Positions 1 to 8,666 of a DNA stretch of 64,000 nucleotides are shown here, in pieces. A program made the translations under genes and the position numbers. A model generated the notes under the pieces. It saw nothing but the letters and a program-made list of their open reading frames with translations, was not told where the DNA came from and did no database searches. The DNA is from an uncultured Mucispirillum sp. (GTDB taxonomy: Bacteria > Chrysiogenota > Deferribacteres > Deferribacterales > Mucispirillaceae): positions 62,001-126,000 of the forward strand of contig CALUZC010000002.1 of NCBI GenBank assembly GCA_944325215.1. The letters run 5' to 3'. Each line of letters starts with the position of its first letter. Positions within the stretch are counted from its first letter, which is position 1.

Positions 1-766
1 CTTTTTTAGCAGTAAAAAGTAATGCATATTCTTCACCTGATGAGAGTATATAGTCAAGTGAATTAACATTATATTCTTTTAAATAATCTACTGGCAGTTT
101 ATTATATTCAATAACTGCTTTTTTATGAGAACTTTCTGCAATATTATATAAATCAGTAGAAAGCCCGTCACTTATATCAGTAGCTGAAGTAATAAAGTCT
201 AATGATGATAAAAAGCTGCCTAGTTTGTCTTCTGCACAAACTTTATAATGTTCATATTTATTAATATTATGATTTTTTATATCTAACTCTTTTTCTAGTG
301 ATATTTTGCATTTTCCCACAGGGCGTGATAAAAAGATTATATCATTTTCACAGGCACCACTTCGCATTAAAATATTTTTACCTTTGCTGCCAACTACTGT
401 TAACGATAAAAAAAGACCACTTTTTGATGAAGTAGTATCACCACCTGCAAGAGTAACATTATATTTTTCACACTCTTTTTTCACTAGTGGTATAATTATT
501 TCTAAAATTTCTTTATGTTCTGCTGCAATGCCTAGAAATACATATTTAGATGTGCCACCCATAGAAGCAATATCGCTTATATTTGCAGTAAAAAGCTTAT
601 GGATTACATGTTCTAGTGGAGTTGTTTTTAAAAAGTGGACATTTTCCACTAAAATATCTTTTGAAATTAATATATTATCATTGATTAATGCTGCATCATC
701 GCCTATAAGGTTTTCTGCATTATTAAAAGTATCACCAAGTTTTTTTATAAATTCAAACTCTTTCAT
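1..766 (-). CDS. thiL: Thiamine-monophosphate kinase ThiL (C-terminus cut by window edge)
   Basis: ThiL phosphorylates thiamine monophosphate to thiamine pyrophosphate, the last step of cofactor synthesis, in the cytoplasm. Reading the minus strand from the ATG at 766 gives about 255 residues of a family usually 300-330 long; the rest lies beyond base 1. Visible family motifs are GDDAAL near residue 23, an ISDIASMGG segment near 64, GGDTT near 108, ATDISDGLSTDL near 205 and SGEEYALLF close to the edge, which corresponds to the usual GDDYELLF. The start overlaps the end of thiE by 14 bases, so the two are translated as a unit. The C-terminal region cannot be judged. Confidence 0.9.
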   Translation of the reverse strand, partial: MKEFEFIKKLGDTFNNAENLIGDDAALINDNILISKDILVENVHFLKTTPLEHVIHKLFTANISDIASMGGTSKYVFLGIAAEHKEILEIIIPLVKKECEKYNVTLAGGDTTSSKSGLFLSLTVVGSKGKNILMRSGACENDIIFLSRPVGKCKISLEKELDIKNHNINKYEHYKVCAEDKLGSFLSSLDFITSATDISDGLSTDLYNIAESSHKKAVIEYNKLPVDYLKEYNVNSLDYILSSGEEYALLFTAKK

Positions 767-1379
767 TAATTATATCCATAAGTTTTACTGCATCTTCATA
801 TGGTTTTTCTGATGCACATAAATATGAAGAAACTGCTAAGCCTGATACATTTGATAAAAGCACATCTTTTGCATTTTCACTATTAATGCCACCTATGGCA
901 ACAGCAGGTATATTTAAAGCTTTATTTAATTTATATATTCCTTTTGAACCTAAAATCTGCCTTATATCTTTTTTAGTAGAAGTATTTGTATAAGGACCAA
1001 TGCCAGCATAATCTGCATATTGGTTTGCAATGTTAACATCATCTAAATTATTACAGGAATAGCCTATTATTAAATTTGGATAATTTTCTTTTATTTCTTT
1101 AATATTACCATCATTAATACCTAAATGAAGACCATCAGCATGAGATTTAACTGCAAGCTCAACACTATCATTTATAATAAATAATGCATTATAATCATAA
1201 GTTAATAAACGGATAATTTGTGCGATTTTTAGTTTTTCTTCAAAAGAACTATTTTTATCACGAAGCTGGATAGTAGATACACCTGCTTTTAAAACTTCCT
1301 TTAAAAATTCATCTAAAGGAAGTTTTAACATACTTGTTTCAAGCACAATATATAATTTTAATTTAGAAGCTAAATCCAT
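753..1379 (-). CDS. thiE: Thiamine-phosphate synthase ThiE
   Basis: ThiE joins the hydroxymethylpyrimidine pyrophosphate and thiazole phosphate halves to make thiamine monophosphate, the substrate of ThiL encoded next. The 208-residue length is normal for a TIM-barrel ThiE. Motifs in order are QLRDK (38-42), IIND (68-71), DGLHLG (82-87) for pyrophosphate and magnesium, IGYS (105-108), GIGP (126-129), VAIGGI (160-165) and AVSS (182-185). Its ATG overlaps the upstream carboxypeptidase stop by one base (TAATG), so it belongs to the same transcript. ThiE followed by ThiL with no other thi genes suggests that hydroxymethylpyrimidine and thiazole come from genes elsewhere or from salvage. Confidence 0.95.
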   Translation of the reverse strand: MDLASKLKLYIVLETSMLKLPLDEFLKEVLKAGVSTIQLRDKNSSFEEKLKIAQIIRLLTYDYNALFIINDSVELAVKSHADGLHLGINDGNIKEIKENYPNLIIGYSCNNLDDVNIANQYADYAGIGPYTNTSTKKDIRQILGSKGIYKLNKALNIPAVAIGGINSENAKDVLLSNVSGLAVSSYLCASEKPYEDAVKLMDIINERV

Positions 1380-2935
1380 TACTCCAGCTCTACATATATT
1401 TTTGCTAAATCTTTCTTTTTACTGCTGTCAACTGCCACAACAGGATATAATTTGCCATCTTTTCTAACAGAATATTTTTTCAGCATATTTTTAGGTGGAA
1501 ATATTATTTCATAGCCTCTGTCATCTCCATCGTTTGATTTTAAATCATCAGGAAACCAGCCTTTAAAGTTAATAGCTATATTGTAATCCTTTACCTGTGC
1601 ACTAAAAAGTTTTACAAATACTACTTTTGAACCGTTATTTATTTTTATCTTATCACCATGTTTAATATATTCATCTTTACCGTTTATAAGCAGATGAAAA
1701 TATTTTTCTCCTGGCTCTATTTTTGTAAGCTGTTCTTCTTTTTTAGTAATATTATCTATTTTTTGTGGCTCTACTTTTACTTCTATTTTTTCTGCCACTT
1801 CTTTTTTCTCTGCTGTTTTTTCCTGTTTTACTTCTTTTGCTTCAACAGCTTTGATTTTCACTTCACCCATTACAATATTATCTTTTCTAAAAATAATTTT
1901 GTTATTACTAGTAACTTCATAATCTTTATCTATATCATTTAGGTTGCCAAAGTCTATAATATCACATGTTAAGCCACGTTTATGGTTGGCAAATATTTCT
2001 GTTACTTTAATAGTTGAGCCTTTTTCAACAGCTATTTCTTTACCATCGCGAATAAATTTTTCGCTATCCCCTACTTTTATAACAGCCCCTATAAATTCAG
2101 GCTCATATGTATGAGTATTAGGATATTCTATTTCAATACCTAAATTTTTCATAAATTCATTAATAACATAGTTATGGTATAGCACGTTTTTATCAAGCTT
2201 CATATTTTTAGAGCCTTCTATACCAAAAGCAGGTATACATAAATCAGCAACAGCATACCATGTGGCAGATTTTCTCATACCTTTAAATCGTGTTGTGCTT
2301 TTACTTGTTTCTGTATTAAAATAATGTTTTTTAGGATCATCATCTGGAATTTTCGCATTAGCAGCATCCATTGCTTTTCTTGCCATCTCCCCAAGTTTTA
2401 AAACTTTACCGTCTTTACATGTAAATTCTTCTTCATCTACAATAACAGAATAACCAAACCTGTCAGGGCTTTTATGCCAGCTAATATGCTCTGGGTAATG
2501 ATAACCCCAGCCATCATGAAGGTTTAAAAACATGTCAGACTGCTGCATATATTCTTTTATTTTATTAACAATATCACCCTGCCAGTCATTAGGTGCCTGC
2601 TCAAAAAGCCTGTTCATATCTACGCCTTTTACTTCCCTGTTAAAAAGCATAATAGAGTAAAAATTTGTTCGTGGTATAACTATTAAATTACCTTTTTCAA
2701 GCTTTATATCAGCATAAGAATCAGCAGATAAAAAACCACCTGGCTCGTCCCCTTGTATACCACCAATAATCAACATAGTAGGTCCGTCCTGCCTGCCATA
2801 TATTTTATAAACTTCAAGCTCGTGGTTTGTGCCTTTAAAAAATACTTCTCTTTCTGTAGAAGGTCTTTTGGCTGCATATGTGTAATCAATAAATGATGAT
2901 AATAATATTATTACTAAAAATGCTAATACTCTCAA
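1379..2935 (-). CDS. Csd4/Pgp1-like M14-family peptidoglycan carboxypeptidase
   Basis: Predicted periplasmic zinc carboxypeptidase that trims peptidoglycan tripeptides to dipeptides. With residues counted from the upstream ATG at 2947, a hydrophobic signal (5-25) precedes an M14 fold. The zinc site reads GGIQGDE, giving Gln65 and Glu68, then His144 in LHDGWG. Gln in place of the first His is the unusual ligand known from Helicobacter Csd4. NR (112-113) fits substrate binding, and Glu244 in GIEGS is a likely general base. A charged, repetitive linker (about 365-410) leads to an extra C-terminal domain. I prefer the TTG at 2935: it has GGAG six bases upstream, overlaps the preceding stop as TTGA and starts exactly at the signal peptide, whereas the ATG at 2947 has no ribosome site. 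It is paired with a Csd6-like gene. Confidence 0.8.
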   Translation of the reverse strand: MRVLAFLVIILLSSFIDYTYAAKRPSTEREVFFKGTNHELEVYKIYGRQDGPTMLIIGGIQGDEPGGFLSADSYADIKLEKGNLIVIPRTNFYSIMLFNREVKGVDMNRLFEQAPNDWQGDIVNKIKEYMQQSDMFLNLHDGWGYHYPEHISWHKSPDRFGYSVIVDEEEFTCKDGKVLKLGEMARKAMDAANAKIPDDDPKKHYFNTETSKSTTRFKGMRKSATWYAVADLCIPAFGIEGSKNMKLDKNVLYHNYVINEFMKNLGIEIEYPNTHTYEPEFIGAVIKVGDSEKFIRDGKEIAVEKGSTIKVTEIFANHKRGLTCDIIDFGNLNDIDKDYEVTSNNKIIFRKDNIVMGEVKIKAVEAKEVKQEKTAEKKEVAEKIEVKVEPQKIDNITKKEEQLTKIEPGEKYFHLLINGKDEYIKHGDKIKINNGSKVVFVKLFSAQVKDYNIAINFKGWFPDDLKSNDGDDRGYEIIFPPKNMLKKYSVRKDGKLYPVVAVDSSKKKDLAKIYVELE

Positions 2936-4290
2936 ATCCCTCTCCATGTTTCAGACTTTATTTTAAAAAATGACGGGCAGCCTGAAAGTCTTAATGTTTT
3001 TATACCCTTATCCTTTACCTGCCCTGATGCATATTCCTGTGTAAACTCAACAGTATATATTCCTTTAGAATAATACCATTTAATATTTGAAATATTTAAA
3101 CTCACAGGATTTTTCTTAGAAAATATCGCTGTCTTTTTATCTTTCCACCTTTGGTAATTATCTTTACCTGCTCTAAAAGATAAATCGTAATATGACATAT
3201 ATTTATTAATATCTTGAGCTTTCCATGAAGAAGCCCAGTTATTAACAAATGATTTTATTTCACCATCTAAAAATGGAGCAGATGATACAGATTTTGAACG
3301 CACTTCTTCGCTTATTAATTTTAATTTACCATTTTCATCAATAAAATAATATTTTTTATTAGTAAATGTAGTTAAATTTGGAGCACAGTAAAACTGCTCA
3401 GTATCCACTACTGCATATTTTTCATCTTTAATAAAATATTTAGTATTCATATTTCTAATATCTTTTTGCGGGTAGATATCCATTAAAGATGTTTTTGTCC
3501 CAGTATATGCACCTTTAGTTGTTCCACCAAAAGTTTTAAAATTTGTATGGACTGCATCTCTAAATGCCTGCTTATTATTTTTTTCCCAAGCATTAATAAA
3601 ATCATTAAAGGATTTTTCCACCTTGCCTTTTACACTGTTATAATTATATTCATCTGTATACATTAACTTTTCAGCTATAATTGTAGGTGTCGTTACTTTA
3701 ATATTTTTAAAAAGTGTATTAAAATGAGTGTTATTCATAGCTACACAGCCTTGAGTATAAGTTTTATCTAAATTTGGTTTAACACCATGCAGCCATATAC
3801 CACCACCAGTTTTTCGCTCAATTCTATCTACAATATTTGGATAATTTAATGGAAAGGAGCCTGCCCCATAAATTAATGCATATTCTCCGTATCTTTTAAC
3901 AAGCTCATCACCTGATGAGTATGATAAAACGTAATATACACCTTCTGGAGTTTTTTCATCACCCCTTTTTATTTTATTGCCGTCTACCCTGCCTGTAAGA
4001 ATAGGAAATTCTTCAATAACTTCCATATCATTTCCCTTTAAGCGGGCAATATACAATCTTTTTAATGATTTATCCACAAGCACAACATTAGTTTCTTCTG
4101 CACCATTACCAGATAAATTAGCAATAGTGTTTTTCCCAAGCCTGCTTTTAGCCTCTGGTGCCTGCTTTGCAATTAATGCCTTAGATATATCTTCTGTTTC
4201 TACCTTCGCATCATCTGGCACTTGCTCATAACCGTAACTTATTGTGCTTGTAAATAATATAAAACACAGTACAGTTGTAAATATCCTCAT
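2932..4290 (-). CDS. Csd6/Pgp2-like L,D-carboxypeptidase (YkuD fold with NTF2-like domains)
   Basis: Predicted periplasmic enzyme that trims peptidoglycan tetrapeptides to tripeptides, supplying the substrate of the Csd4-like neighbour. The start at 4290 is chosen over the longer frame (4317) because GGTGA lies just upstream and the signal peptide then begins at residue 1. Domains: signal peptide (1-20), YkuD catalytic domain (about 65-205) with the LHG His168 and the QGC Cys182, then two weakly similar NTF2-like segments (about 225-320 and 340-440). A YkuD domain followed by NTF2-like sequence is the hallmark of Helicobacter Csd6 and Campylobacter Pgp2. The usual Ser before GC is Gln here. 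It begins four bases from the methyltransferase stop. Confidence 0.82.
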   Translation of the reverse strand: MRIFTTVLCFILFTSTISYGYEQVPDDAKVETEDISKALIAKQAPEAKSRLGKNTIANLSGNGAEETNVVLVDKSLKRLYIARLKGNDMEVIEEFPILTGRVDGNKIKRGDEKTPEGVYYVLSYSSGDELVKRYGEYALIYGAGSFPLNYPNIVDRIERKTGGGIWLHGVKPNLDKTYTQGCVAMNNTHFNTLFKNIKVTTPTIIAEKLMYTDEYNYNSVKGKVEKSFNDFINAWEKNNKQAFRDAVHTNFKTFGGTTKGAYTGTKTSLMDIYPQKDIRNMNTKYFIKDEKYAVVDTEQFYCAPNLTTFTNKKYYFIDENGKLKLISEEVRSKSVSSAPFLDGEIKSFVNNWASSWKAQDINKYMSYYDLSFRAGKDNYQRWKDKKTAIFSKKNPVSLNISNIKWYYSKGIYTVEFTQEYASGQVKDKGIKTLRLSGCPSFFKIKSETWRGI

Positions 4291-4294
4291 ATTT

Positions 4295-5653
4295 TCACCA
4301 CTCAATATTTTTCCCATATAGAAAGTATCTATCTAGCTTATTTTTTATTGTGTTGCCTATTTTTTTACCATAACCTACTGGAATACTATTATAATATAAA
4401 AGTTCGTTATTATAATTATCATTGCAGCATATGTCAAACCCTTTCATATAATTTATGCTAAATTCTTCAGAAATATTATATTTTAAACTATCTTCCACAT
4501 AACTTCCCAGTTCCCACACACTTTGACATGTTGGCTCATATGTTTTACCAGTATCCTTATATAAATTTAACCCACGCCTTTTAAAGCGTATGTTTTTAAA
4601 TATTTCTGGTGCTGTTTCTATATAACCTTTTCTATCTACTTCCTTTATGCCTATATGGTCATGACTGTATTCTGGAAAATATTTTTTAAAAAATTCATCT
4701 TCTTTTTTACTTAATTTTGTATGTATAAAATTATATGAAACTAAATCACCTTTTTTAGCAATAGCTGCAGCAAAAAAGCCGTCAATATTATCTTTATCTG
4801 GCATAATGCGTGCAACATTTTCATCTATATTATCTATTCCTAAAAGCCCTTTGCCATACTCTTTACCACATGGTAAAAGATAGGCATCAGAAAATTCATC
4901 AAGAAGTTTTTTTACAACCATCTCATTTTCTTCTAAACTTAAGGTGCATGTAGAATAAACTAGCACACCGCCTGGTTTTAAACATGAAAAGGCTGATTTT
5001 ATTAATTGAAACTGAAGTTCTGCCATACGAAAAACAAGTTCTTTGCTCCACTGCGCCTGCACTGTTTTATTACGGAAAATTTTATTTTCATTGGAACATG
5101 GTGCATCAAGCAAAATTCCATCAAAAGAATTTTCAAAATATTTTGGCAAAAGCCTGCCATCAAGGGATACTGTTTTTACATTGTATGCCCCATATTTTTC
5201 CAAATTAAAATGAAGTGATTTTAATCTACTTGATGATATTTCATTGGCAACTATCACGCCTTTTCTATTTGTCATATCAGAAATGGCACAAGTTTTACCA
5301 CCAGGGGCAGATGATACATCAAGAATAACAGGGTTTTCATTCATAAAAGACATTAATATTTTAGCAGGTGCTAAAGATGAAGGGTTCATAATATATGCTC
5401 CACCTGTTTGAAAAGTAATACTTTCTAATATGCTTTCAGGGTTTTCTACCACCTTATACATATTATCATAATTTGCAACACTTTCAAGGCTGCATATATC
5501 ATTAAGTTCTTGAATGTAATCAATATTTCTGCATTTGCTTATTCGTATATGGCGAGCTTTAGGACAGCTTAGCCCGTATTCAAACTCATCATACTTATCT
5601 TTTAAAAGTGGTTTATATTCTTTTCTAAAAAGTTCCAGCCAGTTATTTTCCAT
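4295..5653 (-). CDS. RsmF/NSUN-type RNA (cytosine-5) methyltransferase
   Basis: SAM-dependent RNA m5C methyltransferase of the RsmB/RsmF/Nop2 group, most likely acting on 16S rRNA. Motifs: SSAPGGKT (114-121) binds SAM, LDAPCS carries Cys186, and YSTCT carries the catalytic Cys236; both family cysteines are present. The C-terminal 120 residues look like the PUA-like tail of RsmF (GLNLYKD, then a GYGKK segment near the end). The start at 5653 is preferred over 5665 because GGTG sits six bases upstream of it and nothing recognisable precedes the longer start. The exact rRNA position cannot be told from sequence alone; RsmF (C1407) is the nearest model. Confidence 0.85.
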   Translation of the reverse strand: MENNWLELFRKEYKPLLKDKYDEFEYGLSCPKARHIRISKCRNIDYIQELNDICSLESVANYDNMYKVVENPESILESITFQTGGAYIMNPSSLAPAKILMSFMNENPVILDVSSAPGGKTCAISDMTNRKGVIVANEISSSRLKSLHFNLEKYGAYNVKTVSLDGRLLPKYFENSFDGILLDAPCSNENKIFRNKTVQAQWSKELVFRMAELQFQLIKSAFSCLKPGGVLVYSTCTLSLEENEMVVKKLLDEFSDAYLLPCGKEYGKGLLGIDNIDENVARIMPDKDNIDGFFAAAIAKKGDLVSYNFIHTKLSKKEDEFFKKYFPEYSHDHIGIKEVDRKGYIETAPEIFKNIRFKRRGLNLYKDTGKTYEPTCQSVWELGSYVEDSLKYNISEEFSINYMKGFDICCNDNYNNELLYYNSIPVGYGKKIGNTIKNKLDRYFLYGKNIEW

Positions 5654-5709
5654 AGCATACACCATATTAAATTAATAAAATTTATGCAAGGAAAAAAGTA
5701 AGTAGAAGC

Positions 5710-6900
5710 CTAATATATATAATTATTTATTAATTCTTTTATATTTAGATAGTGTTCCACTATTTTTACATTATCTATATCACTTCTATCTACATGTATT
5801 CTTGAACTATATTTATCAGAAGTTGGTAATATCAATCCATTAATGATTTTATAATTTTTGTATTTTGACAATAAATTATAGTGATACACCATTTGTTTAT
5901 AATTTAGATTATCAATTTTATCATAATATTTTGAATCAAATAAGTATATTTCCTTAGCTATACTATCTATTTTTATATGGTCATACCTAATTTTAAATTT
6001 TCTAGTATTATTTTGTGCTATTGTATGTTTGCTTTCAATATCATCACTATCTGTATCATAAATACCATCAGCACCTATTTTTTTACTTATAATCATTTTA
6101 TCATTAATAATATTAATATTATTATTATTTAAAAAAGACATTACTATTTTTTCCCAATAAAGCTCAAAAGTTGTAGTAACAAATCTAAAAATACCCAAAT
6201 TAGATGATTTCCACTCAAAATATTGAATTAAATTATTAATTAAATTTTTTTCGATATCTTTAAAATAATTATTTCTAATCTTTTTTAGTTCATTAATAAT
6301 CATTTCAAATGAAATATTGAGTAAATGATTATATTTATTTTTATATCTATAAATTTCTTCAATAAAAGTTGAATATTGAACTGCATCATATAACACTAAA
6401 TCCATGCAATAACTTATAAAAACATCTACATTTTCTGACGATTTTACAATAAACGGATAAAAAATTATTCCATTCGTTTGCAATATCTTTAATGAAGCAT
6501 TTATTGTTTTATACCAGTCAATATTCCCAATAAAATCTTTATTATATTTAATTTCTTTTTGTTTATATAATCCATACTTTTTAAAGTAACTTAATATATA
6601 GTAATATGCACGGATAGGAAAATTATTATAATCATATTGATTTACACCAATATTATTAAGCTTTTCTTTACTAAATAAATGCAATATTTTTTTGATTAAT
6701 TCTATTTTTTCATTTTCTGTCTCATTATTTAAATAGCATTTTTTAGGAAACGACATTAGTATATCATTACGCTTTATAATAATCCCAACAAAATTTATTG
6801 TCTTTCTATTTGGATAATAATTACATAAATCATAGATATTCCATTTATCTATAAAATCATTAGTAATGTTTTCTCCATCATTAATAATATTAATTTTCAT
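5710..6900 (-). CDS. McrC/LlaJI-R2-like restriction nuclease subunit
   Basis: Likely DNA-cleaving subunit of a McrBC/LlaJI-type restriction enzyme, working with the McrB-like NTPase encoded just upstream. Counting from the ATG at 6900 (396 residues), the C-terminal third holds a PD-(D/E)xK nuclease core: Asp307 in RYDHIK, then the DSK triad at Asp322-Ser-Lys324 in LFDSKYYD, with helix acids near 246-250. This matches the D...DxK pattern established for E. coli McrC. The N-terminal two thirds are McrC-like but strongly diverged. The ATG at 6900 has GTGAG five bases upstream and overlaps the McrB stop by 11 bases; a GTG at 6909 is an alternative. The gene is extremely rich in Asn, Ile and Lys. 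Confidence 0.8.
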   Translation of the reverse strand: MKINIINDGENITNDFIDKWNIYDLCNYYPNRKTINFVGIIIKRNDILMSFPKKCYLNNETENEKIELIKKILHLFSKEKLNNIGVNQYDYNNFPIRAYYYILSYFKKYGLYKQKEIKYNKDFIGNIDWYKTINASLKILQTNGIIFYPFIVKSSENVDVFISYCMDLVLYDAVQYSTFIEEIYRYKNKYNHLLNISFEMIINELKKIRNNYFKDIEKNLINNLIQYFEWKSSNLGIFRFVTTTFELYWEKIVMSFLNNNNINIINDKMIISKKIGADGIYDTDSDDIESKHTIAQNNTRKFKIRYDHIKIDSIAKEIYLFDSKYYDKIDNLNYKQMVYHYNLLSKYKNYKIINGLILPTSDKYSSRIHVDRSDIDNVKIVEHYLNIKELINNYIY

Positions 6901-8032
6901 TAAGCTCACTATTCTCTATAACAAAAGATTTATAGTGTTCTAGGAATTCATCACTAAAAATATTTTTCTTTAATTCAAATTCTTTATACAATGCAGAAAA
7001 CGATCTAATCGATGACTTGAAAATTGAATTTTTACTGTGTATTACGCTATTTTGTATATCTTCCCATAAGTAATGTAGTAACTTATTTTTGATTAAATCT
7101 ATATTATTTTTTTCATCACTTCCAAATTTAATAAAAAATTGACCTATTTGCTTATCTTCATTAAGATTTAGTGTAGTCGTTATAAATAAATTTAAAGCCA
7201 TGTATAGTGTACACCATTCAAATGAATTGTTATCTAGTTTAAATTCAAATGAATTTAAACTCTTATTGTTACTGTCCTTAATAGGTTCAACTGGTACATA
7301 TTCAAATTCAAATCTTCTTTTAAATGCAGTATCTATAACATTAACATTCTGATCATTTGTATTAACAGTCCCAATTATACTTAAATTAGATGGTAAAAAT
7401 AATTTATTTATTGTTTTAGATAATTCATTAGATAAATAAGTCGCAAGTAACTCATTATCTATTGCATATTCGCTATATCCATTATCTTTTCTATCTAATA
7501 GTTGGAATATATCTCCAAAAATTGCAGCAACATTACCTCTAGACATTTCCTCTATTACTAAAAAAATATGCTCATTTGGTTTTGCCAATGCTTTCAGTAA
7601 TGCTAAAGTGAAAACGCCTGGTTTGAAATCATAAATAATATTTCCATCTTTCATGATAGGCATTATGCTACCAATAAAATTGTAATATGAATAATCTGGA
7701 TAAATGGTAACCCTAAATATATTTTCATGATTATTTCCATCATATTCTGGATATGTTTCTTTAATAAATTGTGTTACTTTAAAACTCTTTCCTGTTCCTG
7801 GAGCACCGAAATAAACTATATTTCTACCAACAATATTACTGATAAGATCATAGACAATATTTTCTGACTCATTCTCATAATCATTATTTTTTTGTTTTAT
7901 TATAAAACTTTCTTCTTTTAACAGAATATTTGGTAATGTTCCCATTCGAATCAGATTTATTAACTCATCATTAGTTAATTTCGTTTCACCAATTATATAT
8001 TGTTTTGTAGAATCATTATATTTTATTTGCAT
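6890..8032 (-). CDS. McrB/LlaJI-R1-like AAA+ NTPase restriction subunit
   Basis: Motor NTPase that would translocate DNA and activate the McrC-like nuclease. The AAA+ signatures are all present: Walker A GAPGTGKS (76-83), the Walker B-like IEEMSRGN (160-167), the NTND motif (224-227) that replaces the NTAD of McrB, and the KRRF arginine segment (238-241) after DTAF. McrB is a GTPase; whether this one prefers GTP cannot be read directly. The N-terminal 70 residues contain no methylcytosine-binding domain that I recognise, consistent with a LlaJI-like enzyme whose site specificity lies elsewhere. AGGA precedes the ATG by about eight bases. The LAGLIDADG-like gene ends one base upstream. Confidence 0.85.
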   Translation of the reverse strand: MQIKYNDSTKQYIIGETKLTNDELINLIRMGTLPNILLKEESFIIKQKNNDYENESENIVYDLISNIVGRNIVYFGAPGTGKSFKVTQFIKETYPEYDGNNHENIFRVTIYPDYSYYNFIGSIMPIMKDGNIIYDFKPGVFTLALLKALAKPNEHIFLVIEEMSRGNVAAIFGDIFQLLDRKDNGYSEYAIDNELLATYLSNELSKTINKLFLPSNLSIIGTVNTNDQNVNVIDTAFKRRFEFEYVPVEPIKDSNNKSLNSFEFKLDNNSFEWCTLYMALNLFITTTLNLNEDKQIGQFFIKFGSDEKNNIDLIKNKLLHYLWEDIQNSVIHSKNSIFKSSIRSFSALYKEFELKKNIFSDEFLEHYKSFVIENSELNEN

Positions 8033-8033
8033 C

Positions 8034-8666
8034 TTATGAGTCCTTTAATTTAATATTATTTTTTATAATATTTTTTCTACATTCTGAAAATAAACCGATT
8101 TCATCTAAAAATTTATTTACACATTTTTTCATTACTCTGATTTGATCATTTTTTTTAGCATCCTTTCCCCTATTATTAATATTAAGTTCTATTCCTAATG
8201 AAGATGATATTTTATCAATAATATTTTGTTTATGTTTATCGCTATCAATATCTAGTGAAATGTAATGAGCAGATGTATCCCATGATCCACGACCATCAAA
8301 ACATCCTCTAATAAACATTTTTCTTATTTTAGCATTAGCTTCTAAAATTTGCTCAACTGTTTTTTTTAAAATATTTCTGTATGGTTTATTCATTTCTATC
8401 ATTATAGAAAAACCCTTTTTGGGAACTTTAATTATACTGTTATCAAGCATTAGCATATTTTCTGTCAAATGTGATTTTTTTAAAAAACTTTGGACAGCAT
8501 TTATATGAGCCACTAACTCTTCACCAGAGATTTTATTATGATTACATGAACCAAGTATGTATTTATTACCATCATACTCTATCTCTTTATATAGTGGGTA
8601 ACATAATCCTAAAACATATGCAAGTTGTTCATCCATTTCACATAATTCTATATCATCTATTGTCAT
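8034..8666 (-). CDS. Degenerate LAGLIDADG-type protein inside a restriction-modification operon
   Basis: Small protein (210 residues from the ATG at 8666) with two sequences resembling LAGLIDADG helices. The first, QLAYVLGLCYP, is near residue 15-25 and the second, MFIRGCFDGRGSWD, near 117-130; the second is followed by a YISLDI strand typical of the fold. The position that is a catalytic Asp in active homing endonucleases appears to be Leu in the first motif and Arg in the second. It may therefore recognise DNA without cutting it, or control the system. The start at 8666 is chosen because GGAG lies nine bases upstream; this leaves a 14-base overlap with the methyltransferase gene. Function in the operon is unknown; the fold call rests on motif reading alone. 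Confidence 0.6.
   Translation of the reverse strand: MTIDDIELCEMDEQLAYVLGLCYPLYKEIEYDGNKYILGSCNHNKISGEELVAHINAVQSFLKKSHLTENMLMLDNSIIKVPKKGFSIMIEMNKPYRNILKKTVEQILEANAKIRKMFIRGCFDGRGSWDTSAHYISLDIDSDKHKQNIIDKISSSLGIELNINNRGKDAKKNDQIRVMKKCVNKFLDEIGLFSECRKNIIKNNIKLKDS

Noticed and set aside
306-812. 168-residue open frame on the plus strand
   Set aside because: It is the complement of thiL, whose motifs are clear on the minus strand.
8034-8666. Homing endonuclease of an intron or intein
   Set aside because: The flanking methyltransferase and NTPase genes are uninterrupted and complete, and the catalytic acids seem lost.
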